The position numbers were made by a program, and so were the translations under genes. From the NCBI RefSeq assembly GCF_003185915.1, contig NZ_QHLZ01000002.1, positions 423,844-487,843 on the forward strand: DNA of 64,000 bases, written 5' to 3'. This stretch comes from Arthrobacter psychrochitiniphilus. GTDB taxonomy: Bacteria; Actinomycetota; Actinomycetes; Actinomycetales; Micrococcaceae. This document shows positions 24,510 to 33,508 of the stretch, in pieces (the stretch's first letter is position 1; every line of letters begins with the position of its first letter). A model generated the notes under the pieces. That model ran no database searches. It worked only from the letters and a program-made list of their open reading frames with translations, and had not been told where the DNA came from.

Positions 24510-25817
24510 CTACTCGGCGGCGGCGAGCTGGCCGCAGGCGCCGTCGATCTCCTTGCCGCGGGTATCGCGCAGCGTGGTGGGCACGCCCAGATCGATCAGC
24601 GTGTTGATGAACTCCGCCATGACAGCTGGCTCGGAGGAGGTCCAAATGGAGCCGGGGGTGGGGTTCAGCGGGATCGGATTCACGTGGACCCAGCCGCGGC
24701 CGCGCGCGTTGAGCTTCTTGGCGAGCATCTCGGCACGCCAGGGGTGATCATTCATGTCCTTGATCAGCGCGTATTCAATGGACACGCGGCGGCCGGTGAC
24801 CTTGTAGTAGTTGTACGCGGCGTCCAGCACCTCATCCACCTTCCACTTGTCGTTGACCGGGATCAGCTCGTCGCGCAGCTCATCATCCGGGGCGTGGAGG
24901 GAGAGCGCGAAGGTGATGGCCACACCTTCTTCCGCCAGCTTCCTGATGGCCGGGGCCAGGCCCACGGTGGATACGGTGATGCCGCGGGCGGACATGCCCA
25001 GACCCTCGGGGGCTTCGGCAACCATGCGGTGCACGGCGTTCATGACGCGCTTGTAGTTCGCAAGCGGCTCACCCATGCCCATGAAGACAATGTTGGTGAC
25101 CCGGTCGGCGTCGTGCCCGCCATCGCGGCGCAGGTTCCCCAACCCACCCTCGGCAATCACGCGGTTGGCCTGGACAATCTGGTCCAGGATCTCCGCCGTG
25201 GACATGTTGCGGGTCAACCCGGCCTGGCCCGTGGCGCAGAACGGGCAGTTCATGCCGCAACCGCACTGGCTGGACACGCACAGGGTGATCCGGCCGGGGT
25301 AACGCATGAGCACGGACTCCACGAGGGAACCGTCAAAGAGGCGCCACAGGAACTTCACGGTGTCCCCGTTGTCCGTGGTGAGGCGCTTGATCTCTGTCAG
25401 CAACTTCGGGAACATGGTCTCGGTGATCTCGGTGCGGCGGTCCTTGGGCAGGTCACTCATGCGCTCGGGATCGGTGGTGTAGTGCTGGAAGTAGTGCACG
25501 GAGAGCTGCTTGGCACGGAACGCCGGCAGGCCCATCTCCTTGAACCTCGCCTCACGTTCGGGCAGCGTCATATCCGCCAGGTGCACCGGTGGCTGAGAGA
25601 CGCGCGGGGACTTGAACTGCAGCAGCGGGCGGCCTTCTGGGTTCTTAGCCTGATCCCAGCCCTCCGTGGCAGGCATGACCTGGGCCGGGCGGCGGGCAGC
25701 GGAACGGGCCTCGGCAGTCCGGCTCTTGGGAGCGGTCGTGGTTTTGGCATCGTTCGCGGCGGAAGCGGAGACGGCGGGGCTGGGAATGTTTTTGGGGGAA
25801 GTCATCCTTTCCATCAT
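24510..25817 (-). CDS. rlmN: 23S rRNA (adenine-2503-C2)-methyltransferase RlmN
   Basis: Up to 435 residues; an ATG at 25805 would remove four. Radical-SAM enzyme: the iron-sulfur cluster motif CxxxCxxC is Cys187-x3-Cys191-x2-Cys194 in QCGCGMNCPFCATG, GMGEPLANY is the SAM-binding GE motif, SVEYA-type VSIEYALIKDMND is present, and the essential C-terminal cysteine is in KEIDGACGQL. It methylates A2503 of 23S rRNA, and A37 of some tRNAs, through a methyl-cysteine intermediate. An N-terminal Ala/Ser/Pro-rich extension of about 50 residues precedes the core and is typical of actinobacterial copies. Confidence 0.96.
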   Translation of the reverse strand: MMERMTSPKNIPSPAVSASAANDAKTTTAPKSRTAEARSAARRPAQVMPATEGWDQAKNPEGRPLLQFKSPRVSQPPVHLADMTLPEREARFKEMGLPAFRAKQLSVHYFQHYTTDPERMSDLPKDRRTEITETMFPKLLTEIKRLTTDNGDTVKFLWRLFDGSLVESVLMRYPGRITLCVSSQCGCGMNCPFCATGQAGLTRNMSTAEILDQIVQANRVIAEGGLGNLRRDGGHDADRVTNIVFMGMGEPLANYKRVMNAVHRMVAEAPEGLGMSARGITVSTVGLAPAIRKLAEEGVAITFALSLHAPDDELRDELIPVNDKWKVDEVLDAAYNYYKVTGRRVSIEYALIKDMNDHPWRAEMLAKKLNARGRGWVHVNPIPLNPTPGSIWTSSEPAVMAEFINTLIDLGVPTTLRDTRGKEIDGACGQLAAAE

Positions 25818-25928
25818 CCCCTACTTCCCCTTCAGTGTCCCGCGTCCGCCGCCAAGATCACATTTTTTCCTTGACCGCACGGCGAAATCTCCACCCGGAG
25901 TGCCACGCCGGCAGGCACTTGAAACAAC

Positions 25929-25934
25929 TAGGCT
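25929..25934 (+). promoter_or_regulatory. -10 element upstream of the YdcF-type gene
   Basis: TAGGCT lies 6 bases before the ATG at 25941. The spacer GAGGAC could alternatively act as a weak ribosome-binding site if transcription starts further upstream. Confidence 0.45.
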
Positions 25935-25940
25935 GAGGAC

Positions 25941-26966
25941 ATGTTCTCCCTGTTTTTGGCCGCAATCCTTGCCGCCACCTACGTATATTTGCGCCGCAAG
26001 GATGCCCGTATGCTGCGCAACGGAATTGTCTTGGTGGCTGCTTGCTGGTTCACGCTCACGGGCGTTGCCGACATTCTCTCCCAATGGTTCCCGTGGACAG
26101 CCCTGATAGCGCTCAGCATCGTGGCCCTGACCCCGCTGGCCGTTATTGTCCTGGCCGGGTTTCTTATCAGCAACGGTGTCACCATGTTGCGCCGTGAGGG
26201 CCGGAGCATCGGGAACCTGCTATCCCTGCTGGCCGGCATTGCGTTACTGGGGCTGCCCGTCCTGGCAGTTCTACTCGTGGCCACACTGAACCCGGTAGCC
26301 ATTGGCTTTGCCGCACTGTTGTTCTCGCTGTGCAGCTACTTTGGTGTGGTGTTCGTCGTGTTCCTGGCTTATGCGGTTGCCTACGGGCGGATGAAACACA
26401 CCGTTGAACCGGATTCAGTTGTCATCCTCGGTTCGCAGATCATCGACGGTACGGTTCCTCCCCTGCTGCGCTCACGTCTCGACAAAGGCCTTGCGATGTA
26501 CCGGGAAGCCCTCAGCCCCAACGGTCCCGCTAGGACGGCGCCGCTGTTGATTCCCTCCGGTGGACAGGGTGCCAACGAGTCCCGACCCGAGGGCGAGGCC
26601 ATGGCCGAATATTTGCTCATGGCAGGGGCGCCAGCGGGCCATGTGGTGGCCGAGGAGAAGGCCGCCTCCACAGCGGAGAACCTGCAGTTTTCTGCTGCGG
26701 TGGCCCGCGAGCGCGGGAAAGGCGGGGCCATGGTTGTGGTCACGAATAACTACCACGTCCTCCGTGCAGCGCTGCTGTCCCGCAAGCTGGGGCTCGACGC
26801 GCAGGTGGTGGGCTCCCCCACGGCCCGCTATTATTTGCCCAGCGCGTTCCTCCGCGAATTTGCCGCCATCCTGCGCGAACATAAGAAACTCCACCTGATC
26901 CTGTGCCTGCCCTTCGTGGCATTGAGCGTGTTCGGCACATGGCTGCTGGTGATGTCCAGCCAGTAA
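25941..26966 (+). CDS. YdcF/SanA-type (DUF218) membrane protein
   Basis: 341 residues. Five N-terminal hydrophobic segments (to about residue 145) are followed by a soluble DUF218 domain: DSVVILGSQIIDGTVPPLLRSRLDKGLAMYR, LLIPSGGQGANESRPEGEAMAEYLLMAGAPAGHVVAEEKAASTAENLQFS and VVVTNNYHVLRAALLSRKLGLDAQVVGSPT. This matches YdcF/ElyC family proteins, some of which act in cell-envelope polymer metabolism. A last hydrophobic segment lies at the C-terminus. The exact function is unknown; an envelope role is inference. It is not in an operon. Confidence 0.85.
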   Translation: MFSLFLAAILAATYVYLRRKDARMLRNGIVLVAACWFTLTGVADILSQWFPWTALIALSIVALTPLAVIVLAGFLISNGVTMLRREGRSIGNLLSLLAGIALLGLPVLAVLLVATLNPVAIGFAALLFSLCSYFGVVFVVFLAYAVAYGRMKHTVEPDSVVILGSQIIDGTVPPLLRSRLDKGLAMYREALSPNGPARTAPLLIPSGGQGANESRPEGEAMAEYLLMAGAPAGHVVAEEKAASTAENLQFSAAVARERGKGGAMVVVTNNYHVLRAALLSRKLGLDAQVVGSPTARYYLPSAFLREFAAILREHKKLHLILCLPFVALSVFGTWLLVMSSQ

Positions 26967-27050
26967 CTGGCGTGCTTCCTCGCCAGCACGCTCACCACCC
27001 AAGGACCACCGCGTCCGGCTGCGCTTCCCGGCTTGTGCACTACGTGGGAC

Positions 27051-27443
27051 TCACGAGCTGGCCGCCAGCCACAACAGCAAAAGGGCGACGGCGAACGCCG
27101 GCATCGCGAGCTGAACCACCGCGGCCTTGGCCTTCTTGGGCGAGGAAATGAGAAGGACCATCCCAGCCGCCACCATGGACCCGCACCCTGCCAGGACTAG
27201 CGCCGCACCCACACCGTGGTGGCCCAAGGCTGCGGCGATGATGCCAGCAGCAGCCACCAATGCCAGAAACAAGTTGTAGAAGCCTTGGTTGAACGCCATT
27301 TCCTTCGTTGCGTGAGCCTGCGAAGCGTTGAGTCCGAAGGTCCTCCGGGTACTCTCCGCCGTCCAGCGCAGCGATTCCAACACGAAAATATAGACGTGGA
27401 CCAAGGCGGCCAAAGCGGTGAATACGAGGGATGCAAGGAGCAT
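27051..27443 (-). CDS. DUF1304 integral membrane protein
   Basis: 130 residues, four hydrophobic segments. LAALVHVYIFVLESLRWT and FNQGFYNLFLALVAAAGI are the conserved DUF1304 motifs (H-x-Y-I-F-x-L-E and N-Q-G-x-Y-N-x-F-L). Function unknown. It runs in the same direction as poxB and starts 45 bp after the poxB stop, with GAGAAGG upstream of its ATG, so co-transcription with poxB is likely. Whether it is linked to quinone-dependent pyruvate oxidation is not known. Confidence 0.9.
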   Translation of the reverse strand: MLLASLVFTALAALVHVYIFVLESLRWTAESTRRTFGLNASQAHATKEMAFNQGFYNLFLALVAAAGIIAAALGHHGVGAALVLAGCGSMVAAGMVLLISSPKKAKAAVVQLAMPAFAVALLLLWLAASS

Positions 27444-27488
27444 TGAGACCTTCTCAGGGTGTAGGTGACTTTTCGCTGTGGCGCGCGG

Positions 27489-29237
27489 TTAGTTGCGGGG
27501 GATGTTTCGAATGTTGCTGCGGGCCATGCTCACCGCCTCGCCCGCGCCCTTGTTCAGCGCGATCTTGGACATGGCCGTGGCGAAGCCAAGGACCTGACTG
27601 CCCTTGATTTTCGGTGGGATGGACAGTGCATTGGGGTCGGTGATGAGCTCCACGAGCGAAGGCCCATTGTGGGCAAATGCGGCGCGGTAGGCGCCGGCAA
27701 TGTCTGCCGGATCGGTGACCCGCATGGCATGGAACCCCATGGCCGTGGCGATGGCCGCATAGTTGGTGTCGGGCACGTCCACACCGAAGTCGGCCAGCCC
27801 GTCCACCAGCATCTCCAGCTTCACCATGCCCAGTGTGGAGTTGTTGAACACCACCACATTCACGGGCAGCTTGTGGGCCGCGGCCGTGATCAATTCGCCG
27901 AGCAGCATTGACAACCCACCGTCCCCGGAGATGGAGATGACCTGCCGGGAGGGGTGGGCGGCTTGGGCGCCAATGGCCTGCGGCAGTGCGTTGGCCATGG
28001 AGCCATGCAGGTAGGAGCCAATGAGGCGCCTGGTGCCCAACGGGTTGATGTAGCGGGCGCTCCACACGTTGCACATGCCCGTGTCTGCGGTGAAGATGGC
28101 GTCCTCGGCCGCAATTTCATCCAGCAGCGACGCCGCATACTCCGGATGAATGGGAACCAACTTATCCGCCTTGCGCGTATAGGCACCCACCGCTTTATTC
28201 ATGAGCCGGTCATGCTTTTTCAGTATTTGGTCCAGAAACTTCGAATGCGTCTTGGCTTCGAGCAGTGGCATGAGGGCCTGCAGGGTTGGCAGTACGTCGC
28301 CGTGGACGCAGATGTCCACGTCGGTGCGCCGGCCCAGATGCTCAGGTGCACAATCCACCTGTGCGGTGCGGGTGCCGGGCAGGAATTGGTCGTAGGGGAA
28401 GTCGGTGCCCAGCAGGATGAGCAAATCAGCGCCTTCAATTCCTTCGGCTGCAGCACCATAGCCCAGCAGGCCGGTCATCCCAATGTCGTACGGGTTTGCG
28501 TACTGGATGAAGTCCTTCCCCCGCAGGCTGTGCCCAATGGGAGCCTTGATCTTTTCGGCCAGGGCTATGACTTCATCGTGGGCGCCTGCAACGCCGGCCC
28601 CCGCAAAGATTGCCACCTTATCCGCTTGGTTGATGGCTTGGGCAAGCTCGGCGACACTTTCGGGGGCCGGTACCAGCGAGGCCCGAGTGAATGGTTGCCA
28701 CTGCGGGGTAGGGGCACTGGCCGGGAGGCTGGCAATGTCGCCCGGCAGGGTTATAACGGCTACCCCGCGCAAGCCCAGCGCATGCGAGATGGCGCTGTGC
28801 ATGACGCGTGGGGCCTGTTCTGCCGTGCTGACAAGTTCGGAGTACACCGAGCATTCCTCGAAGATCCGGTCCGGGTGGGTTTCCTGGAAGAAGCTGCTGC
28901 CAATTTGTTTGCTGGGGATGTGTGAGGCGATAGCCAGCACCGGTGCCCCTGTGCGGTTCGCGTCATACAGCCCGTTCATCAGGTGCAGGTTTCCCGGCCC
29001 GCACGATCCAGCGCACACGGCTAGGTTTCCTGTCAGCTGAGCCTCTGCGCCCGCCGCGAAGGCGGCCGCCTCCTCATGCCGGACATGGATCCAGTCAATG
29101 CCTCCGTTGGCGGAGCCGCCGGTTTTTCGCACCGCATCGACCAGGGGGTTCAGGCTGTCACCCACAATCCCGTAAATGCGCTGCACGCCGGCAAGCTGCA
29201 GTTGTTCAATGAGCTGGGTGGCAAGTTCCTTGGCCAT
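27489..29237 (-). CDS. poxB: Pyruvate dehydrogenase (quinone) / pyruvate oxidase
   Basis: 582 residues from the ATG at 29237 (GGAAGG eight bases upstream). TPP-dependent enzyme with the usual three domains: an N-terminal PYR domain with catalytic Glu in VRHEEAAAFAAGAEAQLTG, a central FAD-binding domain (IFAGAGVAGAHDEVIALAEKI), and a C-terminal PP domain with the TPP/metal motif SGDGGLSMLLGELITAA...VVFNN. GAGSCGPGNLHLMNGLYDANRTGAPVLAI is characteristic of PoxB. It decarboxylates pyruvate oxidatively to acetate and CO2 and passes electrons to quinone at the membrane. It is divergent from the mannitol-type dehydrogenase gene. Confidence 0.95.
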   Translation of the reverse strand: MAKELATQLIEQLQLAGVQRIYGIVGDSLNPLVDAVRKTGGSANGGIDWIHVRHEEAAAFAAGAEAQLTGNLAVCAGSCGPGNLHLMNGLYDANRTGAPVLAIASHIPSKQIGSSFFQETHPDRIFEECSVYSELVSTAEQAPRVMHSAISHALGLRGVAVITLPGDIASLPASAPTPQWQPFTRASLVPAPESVAELAQAINQADKVAIFAGAGVAGAHDEVIALAEKIKAPIGHSLRGKDFIQYANPYDIGMTGLLGYGAAAEGIEGADLLILLGTDFPYDQFLPGTRTAQVDCAPEHLGRRTDVDICVHGDVLPTLQALMPLLEAKTHSKFLDQILKKHDRLMNKAVGAYTRKADKLVPIHPEYAASLLDEIAAEDAIFTADTGMCNVWSARYINPLGTRRLIGSYLHGSMANALPQAIGAQAAHPSRQVISISGDGGLSMLLGELITAAAHKLPVNVVVFNNSTLGMVKLEMLVDGLADFGVDVPDTNYAAIATAMGFHAMRVTDPADIAGAYRAAFAHNGPSLVELITDPNALSIPPKIKGSQVLGFATAMSKIALNKGAGEAVSMARSNIRNIPRN

Positions 29238-29337
29238 GGGGGGGACCTTCCTGCTGCAAGGTGTGGGTGGGCAGATACTGGCCAATATAGCCCCTCGCCC
29301 AACCCGACGCATCGAGGCGACCCAAATTCACCACACG

Positions 29338-29370
29338 CTCAGATGAGAAGTTACATTGCGCTCATTTGAT
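29338..29370. promoter_or_regulatory. Two CTCA-NN-TGA sites upstream of the mannitol-type dehydrogenase gene
   Basis: CTCAGATGAG at 29338-29347 and CTCATTTGAT at 29361-29370 are 23 bp apart (about two helical turns). They match the three sites between the sugar regulator and the ABC binding-protein gene at 33425-33487. They are the likely operators through which that regulator controls this gene. Confidence 0.6.
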
Positions 29371-29407
29371 ACAGTGGGATGAAGATCACGTCTTTAAGGA
29401 GCCCCTC

Positions 29408-30889
29408 ATGCCGCAACTCACCGCTGAGAACCTCGGCCGCCTGCCTGAAAATGTCGCAGTCCCTCAGTATGACCGCGCCAAGGTCACCACGGGGATCGTG
29501 CACTTTGGTGTGGGCGGTTTCCACCGAGCCCATCAGGCCATGTACATTGACCGGCTCATGAATGCAGGCAAGGCACTCGACTGGGGCATTTGCGGTGTGG
29601 GCGTTCTGCCCCATGATGTGAAAATGGCTCACGTCATGGCCCAGCAGGACTGCCTGTACACCATGTTGCTCAAGCACCCCGACGGCCGCCGTGAGGCCCG
29701 CGTGATCGGATCCATCACGGAGTATCTCTTCGCCCCGGCAAACCCGGACGCTGTCATTGAGAAGATGGCCAGCCCCAACACCCGCATCGTCTCGCTCACC
29801 GTGACGGAGGGCGGCTACAACTTCCACCACGTCACGGGTGAATTCGACGCCGGCAACCCGGATGTGATTCACGATCTGGCCCCCAACGCGGCCCCGCGCA
29901 CAACGTTTGGCCTGGTCACAGAGGCACTCTCCCGCCGTCGAGCCCGTGGAATTGCCCCGTTCACCGTGATGTCCTGTGACAACATCCAGGGCAACGGCGA
30001 TGTGGCCAAGAAGATGTTCACGGCGTTTGCGCAGCTGCGGGATCCGGAGTTGGCCGCCTGGATGCGTGAGAATGTCATGTTCCCCAACTCCATGGTGGAC
30101 CGCATCACGCCCGTCACAGCCGACGCCGACCGCACCGCCATTGCCAAGGAATTCGGCATCGTGGACGAGTGGCCCGTGGTGTGCGAGCCCTTCGAGCAAT
30201 GGGTTTTGGAGGACCACTTCACGCTGGGCCGCCCGCCCTACGAGGACGCCGGTGTGCAGCTTGTTGAGGACGTGGAGCCGTATGAGCTCATGAAGCTTCG
30301 CCTGCTCAATGCCAGCCACCAGGCCCTGTGCTACTTCGGCGTCCTGGCCGGCTACGAGTACGCGCACCAGGTGGCCCAGGACCCGCTCTTTGTGCAGTTC
30401 CTGCTGGACTACATGGACCTTGAGGGCACGCCGGCGCTCTCCCCGCTGCCCGGTGTGGACCTTCAGCTGTACAAAAACACGCTCATTGAGCGCTTCGCCA
30501 ACGAGCACGTCCGCGACACCTTGGCCCGGCTGTGCGCCGAGAGTTCGGACAGGATTCCCAAGTGGCTGGTGCCGGTGGTGTGGATCAACCTGAAGAACGA
30601 CGCCGCCATCGCCCGTTCCGCCGGCATCGTCGCCTCCTGGGCCCGCTATGCCGAGGGGACGGACGAGTCGGGGCAGCCAATCACGGTGGTTGACCGGCTC
30701 AGGGAGCCGCTCATAGCCGCGGCAGCGAAGCAGAGTGAGGAAAAGCTCGCCTTCCTGCGCAACCGGGATATTTTTGGTGACCTGGTGGACAACGAACGCT
30801 TCACCGACGCCTACCTGCGCACCCTAGACACCCTGCACAGCAAGGGCGCCCGCGCGGCCGTGCAGGAGCTGGTGAATCTGGGGCGCTAA
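29408..30889 (+). CDS. Mannitol/fructuronate dehydrogenase family polyol dehydrogenase
   Basis: 493 residues from the ATG at 29408 with AAGGAG at 29396-29401. Long-chain mannitol dehydrogenase family: N-terminal NAD-binding GIVHFGVGGFHRAHQAMYIDRLM, TVTEGGYNF, VMSCDNIQGNG and PNSMVDRITP, and a C-terminal domain with the catalytic KLRLLNASHQALCYFG (Lys and the Asn/His pair). It oxidises mannitol or another hexitol/pentitol to the ketose in the cytosol with NAD. Xylulokinase lies convergent downstream and a polyol ABC importer further on, so D-arabitol to D-xylulose is an equally good substrate. It shares operator-like sites with the importer operon. Confidence 0.92.
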   Translation: MPQLTAENLGRLPENVAVPQYDRAKVTTGIVHFGVGGFHRAHQAMYIDRLMNAGKALDWGICGVGVLPHDVKMAHVMAQQDCLYTMLLKHPDGRREARVIGSITEYLFAPANPDAVIEKMASPNTRIVSLTVTEGGYNFHHVTGEFDAGNPDVIHDLAPNAAPRTTFGLVTEALSRRRARGIAPFTVMSCDNIQGNGDVAKKMFTAFAQLRDPELAAWMRENVMFPNSMVDRITPVTADADRTAIAKEFGIVDEWPVVCEPFEQWVLEDHFTLGRPPYEDAGVQLVEDVEPYELMKLRLLNASHQALCYFGVLAGYEYAHQVAQDPLFVQFLLDYMDLEGTPALSPLPGVDLQLYKNTLIERFANEHVRDTLARLCAESSDRIPKWLVPVVWINLKNDAAIARSAGIVASWARYAEGTDESGQPITVVDRLREPLIAAAAKQSEEKLAFLRNRDIFGDLVDNERFTDAYLRTLDTLHSKGARAAVQELVNLGR

Positions 30890-30915
30890 CCTCCCCGGCG
30901 CTTCCCGCGCCCGTC

Positions 30916-30960
30916 CCCCACATCCGCGCCCGGTCTAACGGGGGCAGATGCGGGGGGCGG
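30916..30960. repeat. Dispersed palindromic repeat, copy 1
   Basis: A 45-bp element between convergent genes: its first 22 bases are identical to 40217-40238, then 13 variable bases, then CGGGGGGCGG at the same spacing as in the other copy. It is GC-rich and self-complementary. It may terminate transcription of the flanking convergent genes. Confidence 0.7.
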
Positions 30961-30988
30961 GCGCAGATTTTAATGTGGCGGTGCTTAA

Positions 30989-32422
30989 CTACACTCCGTA
31001 CACGGACTTTCGCGCAGCCGTATACCGCTCGCGCACCTGGGCACCCCAGCCGCCGCCGGGCATGAAGGACTCCTCAATCCGGCGGCCCCAGACAGGAAGC
31101 TCCCCCGTGGCAGCCCAGGCAGCCTGCCGTGCGGCTCCCAGAGCAACATATTCGCGAGGCTCAGGGACATCCACGGGAACAGCAAACACAGTTGCGGCAG
31201 CTTCGCGCAGCGCCCGGGACTTGGAGCCGCCTCCAATGAGCAGCACGCGCTCAACAGGAACCCCGGAAGCGGCAAGGGTATCCAGCCCGTCGGCCAGCGA
31301 GTTCAGCACGGCCAAAACCGAGGCCCTCGCCATGTTTTCAGCCGTCATGTTGGTCCGGGTCAGCCCAACCAGCGTGCCCGTGGCGTCGGGAAGGTTGGGC
31401 GTACGTTCCCCGTCAAGGTACGGCAGCAGCGTTAGGCCGTCAGCATCTGGCGCGGCGGCGAGCGCCAGCCGGTCAAACTCGGCCAAATCCACATTGAGCA
31501 TGTTGGCGCCGGCCGCCATGACGCGGGCCGAGTTGATCATGGCTAGCAGGGGCAGGTGCCTGCCCGTGGCGTCAGCGAAACCAGCTATCTGGCCACTGAC
31601 ATCATGAATGGGGTGCTCAGAGACGGCAAAAACAGTGCCAGAGGTGCCGATTGAAACCACAATCTCCCCCGGCGCCAGCTCCAGACCCAACGCAGCCCCG
31701 GCGTTATCCCCCATCCCTGCCCCCACCACGGCGGCACTTTCGCCCCAGCACGGCAGCAGCGTCCCGGCACTTGCCTCCGGGTCAAGGACCGGTGGCAGCT
31801 CAGGGACACCGCCAAAAAATTGCTCCAAAAGTTCATGCCGGTAGCCGTTGCTCAGCGGGTCAAAATAGGCCGTCCCGGTGGCATCACTGCGATCGGTGCT
31901 CCACGAGCCGGTCAATTGCAGGTTCAGCCAGTCGTGCGGCAGCCCCACGGTTCTCACCCGGGCGGCCGCAGCAGGCCGGTTGCGGGCAAGCCACGCCAAC
32001 TTGGTTAGCGTAAATGAGGCCACGGGGAGCACATTGACGGCGTCAATCCACGTCTGGGCTCCCAGCTCGGCAACCATGGTGCTGGCCTCCTCGGCGCTGC
32101 GGATGTCATTCCACAACAGCGCGTCATGGACAGGCACATTCTCTGCATCCACAGCCACCATGCCGTGCTGCTGCGCGGCCACAGCCACTGCCGCCACTTT
32201 GCCTGCCAAGGCGGCAATGCCGGCCGCCGCCCAGGCTTCTTCTAGCGCAGCGGTCCACAGCCGTGGATCAAGAAAGGTGCCGTCCGGGTGCGCGGCAGAT
32301 GCGGTAGCCACTTGCACCCCAGTGGCCAGCTCTATTGCCACCACCTTGCAAGACTGCGTGGAGGAGTCAATGCCCACCACCAACTGGCCGGAAGCCTTGG
32401 CTGCACTCATTTTCTCGCTCAA
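30989..32422 (-). CDS. xylB: Xylulokinase
   Basis: 477 residues. FGGY carbohydrate kinase: VVGIDSSTQSCKVVAIEL is the phosphate-1 motif, QQHGMVAVD the XylB-typical substrate region, LLWNDIRS the catalytic area, and VVSIGTSGTVFAVS with LLIGGGSKSRALREAAA the phosphate-2 and adenosine motifs. It phosphorylates D-xylulose to xylulose 5-phosphate for the pentose phosphate pathway. I prefer the TTG at 32422: it overlaps the regulator stop (TTGA) and has AAGGAG exactly seven bases upstream, whereas the ATG four codons later has no RBS. It is co-transcribed with the regulator gene. Confidence 0.93.
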   Translation of the reverse strand: MSEKMSAAKASGQLVVGIDSSTQSCKVVAIELATGVQVATASAAHPDGTFLDPRLWTAALEEAWAAAGIAALAGKVAAVAVAAQQHGMVAVDAENVPVHDALLWNDIRSAEEASTMVAELGAQTWIDAVNVLPVASFTLTKLAWLARNRPAAAARVRTVGLPHDWLNLQLTGSWSTDRSDATGTAYFDPLSNGYRHELLEQFFGGVPELPPVLDPEASAGTLLPCWGESAAVVGAGMGDNAGAALGLELAPGEIVVSIGTSGTVFAVSEHPIHDVSGQIAGFADATGRHLPLLAMINSARVMAAGANMLNVDLAEFDRLALAAAPDADGLTLLPYLDGERTPNLPDATGTLVGLTRTNMTAENMARASVLAVLNSLADGLDTLAASGVPVERVLLIGGGSKSRALREAAATVFAVPVDVPEPREYVALGAARQAAWAATGELPVWGRRIEESFMPGGGWGAQVRERYTAARKSVYGV

Positions 32423-33372
32423 ACCAAGGCTCCTTCTTCATCAGCTGATGCCTGTAACGCCAAGGCGAGAGACTCATCAACCACCAGCGTGTGAACAATA
32501 CCGGCGGCAATACAGGCCCGTACGGCGTCGGCGCGGGCTTCGCCTTGGGCAACGGCAATGACCTTGGGCGTGCGTTGAAGCTGCTTGAGGGTCACGGAGA
32601 GGATCCGCGCGTCGAGCTCTGCAGCTACCGCAGAGCCGTCCGCCGCTATCAGCCGTCCGGAGCATTCAGCCACGGCACCCTTGGCAATGCCGTCCTGGCG
32701 TGAGGAGTTATCCACGCGGTCCCAGACGGTGGAGAGGTTGGGGGCCCAGGCACCAATGGCAACAAATGCCAGATCCAGAGCATCAGCCTTGGCCATGGCA
32801 TCGGCAATTTCCGGCTGCCGGCGAAGCCCTGATGCTGTAGCGGCGCTGTCAACAACTAGCGGTGCCCACATGGGCCAAGTGGTCCCGCCACCTAAACGCC
32901 CCAGCCGCTGGATGATTTCCAGCGGATTACCTGCTCCCGGGACAGGCAGCGCACCGGCAAGCTGGACAATATTACAACGCGGCAGCTCTTTGACATGCCG
33001 GGCGGCCAGATCCAGGGTGCGCGACCAGGAGATGCCCACCGTCATTCCCTTATGGACTTCTGCCATGAGTTCCGACGCCACTGCCTGAGCTTGGAGGTCT
33101 CTTTGCGCGAAGTCGTCATCGAGCGTGTTGACCACCACCACGCGCTGCAGCCCGAGGGTTGCGGCGAGCGCCGCAGCGTCCACCGCCGTGTGGCGCCCGG
33201 TACGACGAATTTCAATGTGCACTATGCCCGCGGCTCGCGCCTCGTCCAGAAACCGTGCCACTTGGAAACGCGAGATGCCATGTTCAGTGGCGATCTCCAC
33301 CTTGGAACGACTATCTAGGTAATAGGCCTGCCCAATGCGGGCAAGCAGCTCCTCATGGGAGATTTCAGGCAT
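32419..33372 (-). CDS. SorC/DeoR-family sugar-binding transcriptional regulator
   Basis: 317 residues. The N-terminal helix-turn-helix (RIGQAYYLDSRSKVEIATEHGISRFQVARFLDEARAAGIVHIEI) is the SorC/CggR type, followed by a sugar-phosphate-binding domain similar to phosphosugar isomerases (VGISWSRTLDLAARHVKELPRCNIVQLAGALP, DAMAKADALDLAFVAIGAW, ECSGRLIAADGSAV, VIAVAQGEARADAVRACIAAGIVHTLVVDESLALAL). Ligand is probably a polyol-derived sugar phosphate such as xylulose 5-phosphate. It heads a two-gene operon with xylB and is divergent from the polyol ABC operon; three operator-like sites lie in between, and GAGGAAGG precedes its ATG. Confidence 0.92.
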   Translation of the reverse strand: MPEISHEELLARIGQAYYLDSRSKVEIATEHGISRFQVARFLDEARAAGIVHIEIRRTGRHTAVDAAALAATLGLQRVVVVNTLDDDFAQRDLQAQAVASELMAEVHKGMTVGISWSRTLDLAARHVKELPRCNIVQLAGALPVPGAGNPLEIIQRLGRLGGGTTWPMWAPLVVDSAATASGLRRQPEIADAMAKADALDLAFVAIGAWAPNLSTVWDRVDNSSRQDGIAKGAVAECSGRLIAADGSAVAAELDARILSVTLKQLQRTPKVIAVAQGEARADAVRACIAAGIVHTLVVDESLALALQASADEEGALV

Positions 33373-33424
33373 TGCGCACCTTCCTCAACTGACTTCATGT
33401 GAAACATTTGAGCCACTGCTCTTG

Positions 33425-33487
33425 CTCAAATGAGTATATATGACTAGAGTCACTTAACAAATGAGCAAGATCATGTTCTCAAATGAG
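33425..33487. promoter_or_regulatory. Three phased CTCAAATGAG-type operator sites in the divergent promoter region
   Basis: CTCAAATGAG at 33425-33434, AACAAATGAG at 33456-33465 and CTCAAATGAG at 33478-33487 are 31 and 22 bp apart, about three and two helical turns. They lie between the SorC/DeoR-like regulator (minus strand) and the polyol binding-protein gene (plus strand), which suits cooperative binding by a tetramer controlling both directions. Confidence 0.7.
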
Positions 33488-33508
33488 CAACGAGATTGAG
33501 AGTGACCG

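Noticed and set aside
24483..25874. A 463-codon open frame on the plus strand across rlmN
   Set aside because: It is antisense to a complete radical-SAM gene, its translation is Gly/Val/His-rich without domains, and it has no RBS. High-GC third positions leave such frames open by default.
29351..30508. A 385-codon minus-strand frame over the mannitol-type dehydrogenase gene
   Set aside because: The sense strand has all family motifs, a good RBS and operators; the antisense product shows no family features.
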